The position numbers and the translations under genes are program-made. Shown one piece after another: positions 44,701 through 52,057 of a DNA stretch of 64,000 bases. The stretch's first letter is position 1, and each line of letters starts with the position of its first letter. The notes below the pieces were generated by a model. It saw nothing but the letters and a program-made list of their open reading frames with translations, did not search any database and had not been told where the DNA came from. This DNA is from M0108 sp937862735 (GTDB lineage: Bacteria; Pseudomonadota; Gammaproteobacteria; Chromatiales; Chromatiaceae), in contig CALMDH010000106.1 of assembly GCA_937862735.1 (NCBI GenBank), forward strand, positions 1 through 64,000. The letters are read 5' to 3'.

Positions 44701-45454
44701 GGCCTTCCTGGACCGCTTGCCGTTCGATCCAGGCGTGGACCCGGTCGGCAAAATCCTCGATGGAGACCCGATATTGGCCGCGGTACTTGTCCAGGATGCC
44801 GGCGGCCTGCGCCTCGTCACCGCCGGTCACCTGGGCATAGGCCGTGGCGATGTTCCTGGCCTCCAGCAGGGCCTGTTCACGACCTTGGTACCAGGTGCGG
44901 CCCGCGGTGGCCGCGTAGGCGGCTTGGAAGGGTTGGTAGAGCCCGCGGCTGTCAAGGTCGCGCTCGAACTGGGCAATGTGGCCCTGCTTGCCGTAGTAGC
45001 CGCACATCTCGTCAAAGACCTTGACGAAGACGGCGAGGAGGGCGTCGATCTGGGTCTTGCTGATGACGTCCGCTTTCTGGTCGATATTGAAGAGGATGCT
45101 CTTGGAGGGGATGGCGACCGCCCGCTTGAGGTCGCCGCGCAGAATTTCGTTATCGCCACACTTGGGCAGAAAGAAGCCGAGCGCCGCGGTCCCCTCGATG
45201 CGGCGGTTTTCGAGCAACAGCGCCAGCATCTTCAAGAGATGAGATTTTCCGGAGCCAAAGAAGCCGGAAACCCAAACCCCATTGGCGCCTTCGTAGTTGT
45301 TGTAGGCATCCAGGAAGGACTCCAGCCGCTTCTCGACCTCGTTGGTCAGCACGTATTCTTCAATTTCCAGGCGCAGGCTGGCCTCATCATCGGCCTTGAT
45401 GACCCCCTCGATGGGGCGATCGACCGGCTTGCTAAACAAATCGTTAAGTTTCAT
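41786..45454 (-). CDS. brxC: BREX P-loop protein BrxC
   Basis: BrxC (PglY-like) is the large ATPase of BREX, needed for both methylation and defence. The 1222-residue length is normal. The N-terminus MKLNDLFSKPVDRPIEGVIKADDEA is typical, with Walker A GFFGSGKSHLLK at about 64-75 and a Walker B-like FRLNFFVDEVGQYIADN near 260. The rest is mostly helical, with a Pro/Arg-rich variable segment near the C-terminus (AQPAPKPRSAPDRDA) followed by a conserved end (EYVPSRALKVSFAKAWLADEADVDEYLKSMREALLREI). AAGGA lies before the start, which is 36 bases after brxB. Its base composition is GC-rich like the host genes. Confidence 0.96.
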   Translation of the reverse strand: MKLNDLFSKPVDRPIEGVIKADDEASLRLEIEEYVLTNEVEKRLESFLDAYNNYEGANGVWVSGFFGSGKSHLLKMLALLLENRRIEGTAALGFFLPKCGDNEILRGDLKRAVAIPSKSILFNIDQKADVISKTQIDALLAVFVKVFDEMCGYYGKQGHIAQFERDLDSRGLYQPFQAAYAATAGRTWYQGREQALLEARNIATAYAQVTGGDEAQAAGILDKYRGQYRVSIEDFADRVHAWIERQAVQEGQPGFRLNFFVDEVGQYIADNVKLMTNLQTIAESLATKCRGRAWVIVTAQEDMGTVVGEMGKQQGNDFTKIQARFANRMKLTSADVAEVIQKRLLTKTEPGVRLLSDLYHAQANNFKTLFDFADGAQTYRNFQDREHFIHGYPFIPYQFALFQSAIQNLSQHNAFEGKHSSVGERSMLGVFQQVAIQIGNYDIGQLATFDLMFEGIRTALKSHIQRAIIQAETHLDAPFAIRLLKTLFLVKYVKEFKPTIRNLCVLMLDGFNQDLPALRKRVEEALSLLEQQTYVQRHGDLYDYLTDEEKDVEQEIKNTEVESAEVAAELEKLVFDHVIKQRKLRCDASDQKAGGQDYPFSRKLDDRLHGREYELAIHVITPFHEHFERESILRMQSMGRDELLVLLPADERLVRDLLRYKRTEKYFRQTISITQQEAVKRILTDKGFQNRERHADLQQRLQGLLGKAKLIVAGADIETGATDAQTRVARGFQELVARAYPNLRMLRGIAYSENDIAHCLQQSQQGLFGNDVTSLAESEQELLAVIQGNNRGGVRTTLKSLLEKFERKPYGWSYAAVLCTLANLCARGKVEVRADGNLLEEEALERALRNTHAQGNLVLEPQVEFTASQVRALKTFFEDFFDAPPGASEAKALGKETGAALQELVQQLAPLAAQTAQYPFLQALTPVLEKLRELTGKPYTWYLTELSRQEDVLLDLKEGVIDPIRKFMSGPQKSIFDQARDFVQTQEPNFAYLGDAVGRGKPAEGIGNGAVGSGWWDVAEDSGDQSSPAALMAVLTDPACFKGNRMQQVKTQVEALQAQVSARMAAEIASARERISALQDRLRGMAEFGALTGEQQGIVTRAFNDLSATIERQKLIAVIRDTLSRFEESDYQRLLAQMTAWAQPAPKPRSAPDRDALAPPASGERPRARTQPEPHIEYVPSRALKVSFAKAWLADEADVDEYLKSMREALLREIRQGKRIQI

Positions 45455-45490
45455 CCCCTGTTCCTTGCCGATGGTTCGCAGTCAAAGTTG

Positions 45491-46099
45491 TTATGGTTCG
45501 CAGTGAAAGATATTGAACGCCCGATAGTACTTGTCGTCATGCAGTCTGCCGAAGAGATCGAGAGAGGCCCCGGACGCCAGGGAGTGGGTGTAGGCCCCCG
45601 GAAAGAACAGGACCGTCGGCCGGTCCTTCGCCGTGCTCTGCAAGTTGTTCAGCACCTGGTGTGAACGGATGTAGGGGAAGACCTCACCCACCCCGGACAG
45701 AAACAGCACCTGGTAATCCTGGCTGGCCAGCCTGGCGGCGATGGCCGGGATCAGATGGGCCTCGGGGTCCAGGACGCCTTGCAGCAGTTCCTTGAGTTGC
45801 TCCTTGTCGACCGATGGCTCGATGGCGAGGATCTGGTGCCAGACCTCACGCGCCTGGAGGAGGTCGATGGCGAGGTCGTAGAGGTTGATCTCCAGGACGC
45901 GGACCCCCGCCTGCGCCAGGCGATTGACCAACTGCCGCTGGAGCCGCGCCATTTCCTCGGCCTCTTCCGGCTTGAAGGGACAGATAAAGAAGGGGACCTC
46001 GTTACCGAGACCCTGCTTGTCGAGAAAGCGCCGACCGGAGATCACGGCGAAGAGGTGCGGCAGTCGCTCCGGCAGAGGCAGGCTGAAGGTATCGGCCAT
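45491..46099 (-). CDS. brxB: BREX protein BrxB (DUF1788)
   Basis: BrxB is a small core protein of type 1 BREX (DUF1788), needed for methylation and defence; its biochemical role is unknown. The 202 residues include the family segments FFICPFKPEEAEEMARLQRQL, VLEINLYDLAIDLL, VLFLSGVGEVFPYIRSHQVLNNLQ and RPTVLFFPGAYTHSLASGASLDLFGRLHDDKYYRAFNI, which are characteristic. The start has AGGAG upstream. It lies between brxA and brxC in the canonical order, 69 bases after brxA. Confidence 0.94.
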   Translation of the reverse strand: MADTFSLPLPERLPHLFAVISGRRFLDKQGLGNEVPFFICPFKPEEAEEMARLQRQLVNRLAQAGVRVLEINLYDLAIDLLQAREVWHQILAIEPSVDKEQLKELLQGVLDPEAHLIPAIAARLASQDYQVLFLSGVGEVFPYIRSHQVLNNLQSTAKDRPTVLFFPGAYTHSLASGASLDLFGRLHDDKYYRAFNIFHCEP

Positions 46100-46168
46100 C
46101 AGGGCATCATCTCCTGGGGGACGAGGAAACCCGCGGTTGTTTTGGGCCCGTATTGAAAGTATCCGCTA

Positions 46169-46783
46169 TCACTGCGTCATCTCCTTCAGGTCGGCAACAG
46201 AAACGGGAAAGTACAGGAGATCCTGACGCCGGTCCCGGGGGATCGCGGCCAAGAGTCGCTGACTGAGCAGGACCGGGTTGATCCGGTGGTTGTCCGCCAG
46301 CAGGTCAGCCTCGCGCAAGATCCGGAACAGGACCTGCCGCAACTTGGCGCGAGTCGCTGGGGTGAGCCCATCCAGTTCCGGGTGCCATTCGGCCTTGCGG
46401 TTGAAAAAGGCGTCAAAGTCCTCGGGGGTCACATCGGGTTGTAAGCTGATATAACGCTCGCGCAACACCTCGCTGGCGAATTCGGCGATGAACCGATACC
46501 GGCGACAGACGGCCAGCCAGAGGAGAGCGGCTTGTTCCTGAGGGTTGCCCGCGACCAGGCAGTCCAATTCACCAAGGCCCAGGGTCCTGAGCCGGGAGAC
46601 GACCTCCCGGCAAACGCGCTGGAGGGTGCTCAGGGTTCTGGCCTGCAACAGGTTATCCGCGATGACCCGGGCACGGACCGCGCTCCAATCGCCAAGGTCG
46701 AGATACAGCGCGGCCAGTCTCACCGATTCAGGATGGAAGAGACCGCCCGTGGTAAATGCCATGCGGTAGCTGTCGTTGCTCAT
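46169..46783 (-). CDS. brxA: BREX protein BrxA (DUF1819)
   Basis: BrxA is a small helical DNA-binding protein (DUF1819) that opens most type 1 BREX operons. The start at 46783 (MSNDSYRMAFTTGGLFHPESVRLA) matches family members; the open frame extends 22 further codons upstream without family-like sequence. The 204-residue length is normal. It includes LLQARTLSTLQRVCREVVSRLRTLG and the C-terminal DRRQDLLYFPVSVADL. No BrxR-type WYL regulator gene is seen upstream. The 170-base leader holds a TTGACC at 46861-46866 on this strand, but no -10 at the proper distance, so the promoter is not fixed. Confidence 0.92.
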   Translation of the reverse strand: MSNDSYRMAFTTGGLFHPESVRLAALYLDLGDWSAVRARVIADNLLQARTLSTLQRVCREVVSRLRTLGLGELDCLVAGNPQEQAALLWLAVCRRYRFIAEFASEVLRERYISLQPDVTPEDFDAFFNRKAEWHPELDGLTPATRAKLRQVLFRILREADLLADNHRINPVLLSQRLLAAIPRDRRQDLLYFPVSVADLKEMTQ

Positions 46784-46907
46784 GACTGATCCGGATTCCC
46801 TGTCTTCAGCAAGTATTGGGACTAGGCCGGATTGTCGCAGCCTCCGCAAGGGACATCAAAGGTCAAACGACGAAACGGATCTAAGGGGGTGCGGGATGGG
46901 GCAGGGT

Positions 46908-46939
46908 GAAAAAGGGCCTTTTGCTGAGCAAAGCCCTTT
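46908..46939 (-). terminator. Intrinsic terminator of the AF1514-like gene
   Basis: On the minus strand AAAGGGCTTTGC and GCAAAAGGCCCTTT form a stem with one or two bulges and a three-base loop, ending in a run of five T residues. It lies about 20 bases after the stop codon of the gene at 46958 and insulates brxA from it. Confidence 0.7.
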
Positions 46940-46957
46940 CCACCCGCCCGCCGACCC

Positions 46958-47332
46958 TCAGAAATCCAGGGGCAGATAGAAAAAGACGAAGCGCCCGTCC
47001 TCGATGTCCACCATCAGGGTCGCGCCGTGGTGGATGCCGTAGTCCACATAACCGGGGGTGGCGCTGTCCTGATGGCACTCGCTGCTGTGCTGGGGAGATT
47101 CAAAGTCTCGGTCCCGGTCATACCAGGACAGAAGCATGCATTCACCCAGGCGCGCCCGGGCCTCGGTCTCCGCCAGGCGCATGGCCGCCAGATAATCCGC
47201 CAGCGCCGGCGCGGGGTGGAGGCGGACGAGGGTAATGGCCGACAGATCGGCGGGCCGGGGGGCGGGACAAGCAGGACCTGCTGACGCGGGGTGCGTCAGC
47301 AGGTCGACGGCCGGCTGATGCTGTACTTTCAT
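46958..47332 (-). CDS. Small AF1514/DUF5619-like protein of unknown function
   Basis: The 124-residue protein has a variable N-terminus, a helix (LADYLAAMRLAETEARARLGE), the phrase MLLSWYDRDRDFESPQHSSECHQD, and an ending GATLMVDIEDGRFVFFYLPLDF. This resembles the AF1514 (DUF5619) family as I remember it: a small domain with a conserved SWYDR motif and a Cys/His-containing middle. Its role is unknown. GGAGG precedes the ATG. The terminator at 46908-46939 suggests a single-gene transcript, so it is probably not part of BREX although it is the next gene upstream. Confidence 0.65.
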   Translation of the reverse strand: MKVQHQPAVDLLTHPASAGPACPAPRPADLSAITLVRLHPAPALADYLAAMRLAETEARARLGECMLLSWYDRDRDFESPQHSSECHQDSATPGYVDYGIHHGATLMVDIEDGRFVFFYLPLDF

Positions 47333-47499
47333 GAGACTTGCCTCCTCACGCGATGGACCTGTGTGGTAAGAGCGCCCCTGACTGGGGGCTACCGTGATGG
47401 CTGGCCAATCTTCGCGGTTAATTTACTCGGCATTACCCTTCTGGTAGGGGCCGGGAACAACCGAAAATGCTTTGCGCTGGGGAAAGCCGAAGCACCCCC

Positions 47500-50205
47500 T
47501 CAAGCCAGGGCCTTGGCGGCAACCTCGTAGCTGTCCTTGGACAGCCCCGGCAGGGCCAGGACCCGCTCCAGTTCGGCGCGCATCAGGGCCTGCCGACCGA
47601 CATCGAAGCGGCGCCAACGGACCAGGGCCTGGAGCAGGCGCGCGGCCAGGTGGGGGTTGAGGGGGTCGATGACGCGCACCTGTTCCCCCAGGAAGGCATA
47701 GCCGGCCCCGTCGGCGGCATGGAAGCGGACCTGATTCTGGGTGAAGCTCATCACCAGGCTGCGCACCCGGTTGGGATTGGTCAGGTCATAGGCCGGGTGG
47801 TCGAGCAGGCGCCGCACCCGCGCCAGGGTCTCCGGGGCCTTGGCGCCGGCCTGGATGGCGAACCATTTGTCCAGGACCAGTTCATCCCCAGCCCATCGGT
47901 CATGGAAGGCGGTGAGGGCCTCCTCGCCCGTCGTGCCGCCCGCATCCACCAGTAGACGCAGGGCGGTGAGCTGGTCGGTGAGATTGTGGCCAGCGGCGAA
48001 CTGGGTCTGACACAGGGTCAGGACCTTGGCGTCACCCGCCGCCGCCAGATAGGCCAGGCACAGATTCCTCAGGCTGCGCCGGCCGATGGCCGCCGGGGTG
48101 GGTTGGTAGGAGCCCGGATCCCGCAGCCGTTCGTAGCTCGCCAGCAGGTCCCCGCGCAAAGCGGTGGCGATGTCAGCGATCAGACCCTCCCGGGCACGGT
48201 GGATGCCCTCCACGTCGACGACCGCCATCTGATCGGCGAGATAGGTCTCGCTGGGCAGGGTGAGGATCTCGGCGAGCAGGGCCGGCTCCGCCCGCTGGTC
48301 GGTCAGGGCGCGGCGGAAGGCCGCGATGAAACCCGCAACGCCGCTTTTTTCAACAGAGCCACCTTCGCCCACGATGACATCCTTCGCGCCAGTTGCCACC
48401 GCCCCCAGCAGCAGCCGCTGGGCCAGGGTCTGGGCCGCCTCCCAGCGATTGAAGCCGTCGCTGTCGTGGGCCATGAGGAACATCAGCTCCTCATCCCGGT
48501 AGTCGAAGTGCACCTTGACCGGGGCGGAGAAACCGCGCAACAGTGAGGGCAGGGGCGCCTCGGGCAGGTCGACGAAGCGGAAGACCTGCTCGGCCTCGCG
48601 CAGCTCCAGGACGCGGGTCCCCGCCTTGACCGGGCCGGTCTCCCCGGCCAGGCGCAAGGGCAGGTCCCGCCCCTGGCGGTCGAGGAGCCCCAGGGCCAGG
48701 GGCAAGTGCATTGGCTCCTTGTGGGGCTGACCCGGCGTCGGCGGGGTGTGCTGGCGTACCCGCAGCTCATAGGCCTGAGTCGCCGGATCATAATGCCCGG
48801 TGAGGGTCAATTCAGGCGTACCGGCCTGGGTGTACCAGCGCCGGAACTGGCCCAGGTCGCGGCCGCTCGCTGCCTCCATGCAGGCCAGAAAGTCGTCGGT
48901 GGTCACCGCCTCGCCGTCATGGCGGGTGAAATAGAGGTCGGTGGCGCGGCGGAATAGCTCAGGTCCCAGCAGGGTCGCCAGCATGCGCACCAGTTCCGCC
49001 CCCTTCTCGTAGACGGTGGCGGTGTAGAAGTTGTTGATCTCGATGTAGGAATCGGGCCGGACCGGGTGGGCCAGGGGGCCGGCGTCCTCGGGAAACTGAC
49101 GGGCACGGAGCATGCGCACGTCGGCGATGCGCTTGACGCCCCGGGAGCCGCGATCGGCGGAGAACTCCTGGTCGCGGAAGACGGTGAAACCCTCCTTGAG
49201 GCTCAACTGGAACCAGTCGCGGCAGGTGACGCGGTTGCCGGACCAGTTGTGGAAGTACTCGTGGGCGATGACCCCCTCCACCCACTGGAAGTCCAGGTCG
49301 GTGGCGGTGGCCGGGCTGGCCAGGACCGCCTTGGCGTTGAAGATGTTGAGCCCCTTGTTCTCCATGGCGCCCATGTTGAAGTGGCTGACGGCGACGATGT
49401 TGTAGACCTCCAGGTCATACTCCCGGCCGTAGCGGTCTTCGTCCCAGCCCATGGCGTTCTTCAGGGCGGTCATGGCATGGCCGCACTTACCCAGGTTCTC
49501 CGGCTCCACCCAGATGTTGAGGGCGACCTCGCGGCCCGAGGCGGTGCGGAAGCGGTTCGCGACTCGGCTCAGGTCCCCGGCCACCAGGGCGAAGAGGTAA
49601 CAGGGCTTGGGGAAGGGGTCGACCCAGACCGCCCGGTGGCGGCCGTTCGGTAGATCCTCGGCGCCGGCAGGGTTGCCGTTGGCCAGCAGCACCGGGTACA
49701 GGCGCTTGTCCGCCTCCAGGGTGACGGTGTAGCGGGCCATGACATCCGGGCGATCGAGGAAATAGGTGATGCGGCGGAAGCCCTCGGCCTCGCACTGGGT
49801 GCAGAGCATGCCCTTGGAGAGGTAGAGCCCTTCCAGGCGGGTATTGTCCGCGGGGCGGATGCGCACCCGGGACTCCAGGCGACAATGCTCGGGCACCCGG
49901 AAGAGGGTCAGGCCGGTCCCATCGAGGGCATACTCCTCGGGGCCGAGTGGCCGACCGTCGAGGCGGAGCCAGGCCAGCTCCAGGTCCTCCCCATCCAGCC
50001 GCAGCGGGCCGACATGGTCGGCGGTTGCCGCGGCCGCCGGGCCACCCGCGCCCCGCCGGGCCAGGGGATTGCGGCGCAGGTTCAGGGTCGCCTCGACCCA
50101 GGTCTCCGTCGCCCCCAGATCGAAGTGCAAGATCACTTCATCGATCAGGAAGGCGGGGGGACGGTAGTCAGCGAGGCGCGTGATGGCGGGGGTGGTCGGT
50201 GACAT
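47500..50205 (-). CDS. pepN: Aminopeptidase N (M1 zinc metallopeptidase)
   Basis: PepN removes N-terminal residues from peptides in the cytoplasm. The 901-residue length is close to the usual 870-890. The exopeptidase signature GAMEN is in MGAMENKGLNIFNAK near 278. The zinc site HEYFHNW is near 315, with the second Glu ligand in LKEGFTVFRDQEFSAD about 20 residues later. The N-terminal beta domain and C-terminal helical domain (ending AELERVLALPGLSKDSYEVAAKAL) fit the family. Homologues start ITRLADYRPPAFLIDEVILHFDL, as here. AGAAG precedes the start. It is divergent from the glutaredoxin gene. Confidence 0.96.
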   Translation of the reverse strand: MSPTTPAITRLADYRPPAFLIDEVILHFDLGATETWVEATLNLRRNPLARRGAGGPAAAATADHVGPLRLDGEDLELAWLRLDGRPLGPEEYALDGTGLTLFRVPEHCRLESRVRIRPADNTRLEGLYLSKGMLCTQCEAEGFRRITYFLDRPDVMARYTVTLEADKRLYPVLLANGNPAGAEDLPNGRHRAVWVDPFPKPCYLFALVAGDLSRVANRFRTASGREVALNIWVEPENLGKCGHAMTALKNAMGWDEDRYGREYDLEVYNIVAVSHFNMGAMENKGLNIFNAKAVLASPATATDLDFQWVEGVIAHEYFHNWSGNRVTCRDWFQLSLKEGFTVFRDQEFSADRGSRGVKRIADVRMLRARQFPEDAGPLAHPVRPDSYIEINNFYTATVYEKGAELVRMLATLLGPELFRRATDLYFTRHDGEAVTTDDFLACMEAASGRDLGQFRRWYTQAGTPELTLTGHYDPATQAYELRVRQHTPPTPGQPHKEPMHLPLALGLLDRQGRDLPLRLAGETGPVKAGTRVLELREAEQVFRFVDLPEAPLPSLLRGFSAPVKVHFDYRDEELMFLMAHDSDGFNRWEAAQTLAQRLLLGAVATGAKDVIVGEGGSVEKSGVAGFIAAFRRALTDQRAEPALLAEILTLPSETYLADQMAVVDVEGIHRAREGLIADIATALRGDLLASYERLRDPGSYQPTPAAIGRRSLRNLCLAYLAAAGDAKVLTLCQTQFAAGHNLTDQLTALRLLVDAGGTTGEEALTAFHDRWAGDELVLDKWFAIQAGAKAPETLARVRRLLDHPAYDLTNPNRVRSLVMSFTQNQVRFHAADGAGYAFLGEQVRVIDPLNPHLAARLLQALVRWRRFDVGRQALMRAELERVLALPGLSKDSYEVAAKALA

Positions 50206-50464
50206 GGATCTTCTCGTGGGACGGATGAGGCGCCTTGACGCGGCGGTACGGGGACATTACAAGAGTGGCGGTTTACGCATCGCCGCTGACAGGGTTTAAT
50301 TCCGCCCGGGCGCACCGATTTCAAGCCGTTGAACCACTCGGGCGCAAGGTTGCCTGAAGCATTTCGGTTTTCGGTCAGGCTGGTGAGAAACCGTTCATCA
50401 AAAGGATCGGGGCGGCCGAAAGTTGCTGCGCCCCGTCTCTACCCACCTTCAGCGAACAACTATC

Positions 50465-50719
50465 ATGCCGAAGATCGAGATCTACACCACCCTCCTCTGC
50501 CCCTACTGCGTCCGCGCCAAACAGTTGCTACAGCGCAAGGGGGTGGACTACGAGGAGATCCGCATCGACCTGGACCATGAGCAGATGCGCCTCATGCTGC
50601 AGCGCAGCCGACGCCAGACGGTGCCACAGATCTTCATCGACGATTATCACGTCGGCGGCTTCGACGACCTGGCCGCCATGGACGCCCGGGGGGAGCTCGA
50701 TCCCCGCCTGGGCTTGTGA
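50465..50719 (+). CDS. grxC: Glutaredoxin 3 (GrxC family)
   Basis: The 84-residue glutaredoxin reduces disulfides and glutathione adducts with glutathione. The redox motif is CPYC (LLCPYCVRAKQLLQRKG), the cis-proline is in TVPQIFIDDYHVGG, and the GG-D glutathione contact is GGFDDLAAM. The start at 50465 gives the standard N-terminus PKIEIYT; the 14 codons upstream in frame are not family-like. The stop overlaps the GTG start of hslR (GTGA), so the two are coupled. Confidence 0.95.
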   Translation: MPKIEIYTTLLCPYCVRAKQLLQRKGVDYEEIRIDLDHEQMRLMLQRSRRQTVPQIFIDDYHVGGFDDLAAMDARGELDPRLGL

Positions 50720-51255
50720 GCCAGATGGTTCCCGGTACGGGGCCTATGGTCGAGCCTCCGCCTCGGGATAAGGCGGCGCCGGTGGACGCCCGGGTGGCCG
50801 GGACCCCTCCGCGGCGCCCCCTCAGCCCCACCCCCGGTGGGGGAGCCGGGGCCGGCACTGGATCTGGCGCCGTCACCGGCCAGCGCCTGGACAAATGGCT
50901 GTGGGCTGCGCGGTTCTTCAAGACCCGCCAACTGGCCACCGAGGCCATCAACGGCGGCAAGATCGAGGTCGAGGGTCAGCGCGCCAAGCCGGGCCGCCCC
51001 ATCCGCCCCGGGGCCCATCTCATCATCCACAAGGATTCCCTGATCTGGGACATCCGTGTCCTGGCCCTGGCCACCCAGCGCCGCCCCGCCGCCGAGGCCG
51101 CCCTGCTCTACGAGGAGACGGAAGCCAGTCGCCTGCGCCGCCAGGAACTGGTGCGGGAACGCCGTGAGCTGGGCGTCCTCGCCGACCGGCCCGGTCGTCC
51201 TACCAAGCGTGACCGGCGCCAGATCGAGCGCTTCACCGATGGTACCTCCTCCTGA
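50716..51255 (+). CDS. hslR: Ribosome-associated heat shock protein Hsp15 (S4 domain)
   Basis: Hsp15 binds stalled 50S subunits carrying peptidyl-tRNA and helps recycle them. The S4 RNA-binding domain begins at QRLDKWLWAARFFKTRQLATEAINGGKIEVEGQRAKPGRPI (about residues 55-95), followed by VLALATQRRPAAEAALLYEET and a basic C-terminal tail. The 179-residue form is longer than the usual 130, because about 50 Gly/Pro-rich residues precede the S4 domain. The GTG start at 50716 overlaps the grxC stop; an internal ATG at 50746 is possible. The stop codon lies in the first unit of an 18-bp tandem repeat. Confidence 0.88.
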   Translation: MSQMVPGTGPMVEPPPRDKAAPVDARVAGTPPRRPLSPTPGGGAGAGTGSGAVTGQRLDKWLWAARFFKTRQLATEAINGGKIEVEGQRAKPGRPIRPGAHLIIHKDSLIWDIRVLALATQRRPAAEAALLYEETEASRLRRQELVRERRELGVLADRPGRPTKRDRRQIERFTDGTSS

Positions 51256-51371
51256 GAAGGCAACCCCGCCTCAAAAGGCACCTCCTCCTGAAAAGCCAGC
51301 CCCTGCTTAATTGGCTCTCCCTCCTGAAAAGGCCCCTCCCCCTGGAAAGGCACCACCGCCTGAGTTAGCCC
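51245..51371. repeat. ~18-bp degenerate tandem repeat at the hslR stop codon
   Basis: Seven units of 17-19 bp of the pattern CCTCCTCCTGAAAAGGCA run from the last hslR codons, across its stop codon, to the ATG of the next gene. One other frame would read Pro-Pro-Pro-Glu-Lys repeats, but it is interrupted. Confidence 0.8.
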
Positions 51372-51833
51372 ATGGACCAAGAGATGTTCCGCCAGGCCTA
51401 CCAGGCCATCAACGAACGCTTCTGCCCCTACGAGAAGACCCTGCTCACCCGTAACGGCGACTGTAGCCGGGCAGAGCGCTTTTGCATCGCCGAACGCGAG
51501 GGGGTCCGCTGCAATGACGACGCGGCCCAGGCCCGCTGCGAGGCCTTCCTGGCCCTGGCGCGGCAAAATGCCCGCTTCGCCCTCAAGGCCACCGATCAGC
51601 GCACCGCCCTGCCCCATGCCAAGGCCATGCGCGTCCAGGTGGGTGGCCTGCGCGGCCTGCAAGTCGCCCTGACCCCGGACCGGCCACCCCCCGTCCACAT
51701 CCCCGATATCGACCGTCTGCTGGCCGAGGCCAGCGCCCGGTTCGGCGATCTGGCCACCGCCCCCTTCCAGCCCATCATCCAGCAGATCGCCGCCTTTCAG
51801 GGCCGCAAGCGCTCAGGGCGTAAAACTCCCTGA
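51372..51833 (+). CDS. Hypothetical protein with conserved-looking cysteines
   Basis: I do not recognise this 153-residue protein. The N-terminal half has four or five Cys residues with regular spacing: FCPYEKTLLTRNGDCSRAERFC, then GVRCNDDAAQARC. They could bind a metal or an iron-sulfur cluster. The second half has KAMRVQVGGLRGLQVAL and a C-terminal basic tail. There is no signal peptide or membrane segment. No clear Shine-Dalgarno is visible, because the upstream spacer consists of tandem repeats up to the ATG. It lies downstream of grxC-hslR on the same strand. A redox or metal-linked role is only suggested by the cysteines. Confidence 0.65.
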   Translation: MDQEMFRQAYQAINERFCPYEKTLLTRNGDCSRAERFCIAEREGVRCNDDAAQARCEAFLALARQNARFALKATDQRTALPHAKAMRVQVGGLRGLQVALTPDRPPPVHIPDIDRLLAEASARFGDLATAPFQPIIQQIAAFQGRKRSGRKTP

Positions 51834-51905
51834 CCCGTTCAGAGTCCTGACACCTTCAGAGCCCTGACACGTTTGGGGCCATGATCCGCTCAGGGCCCTG
51901 ATTCG
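51829..51905. repeat. 17-bp degenerate tandem repeat starting at a stop codon
   Basis: Four 17-bp units of the pattern CCTGACACCTTCAGAGC and a partial fifth run head to tail. The first unit contains the stop codon of the preceding gene (51831-51833). Confidence 0.85.
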
Positions 51906-52057
51906 GTAACCTCCGCCAACCGCCGGCCCCCCGCCCACCTCGGCCCCTGTTCCGCGCTTTCATCACCGGGCAGGGGCGCCACGGTGCTCACCCAGAACAA
52001 CGGCTAGGGTTCCATCCATGCCTTAGCGAGCTGGCCGCACCGCCCGAGGGGAGCTTC

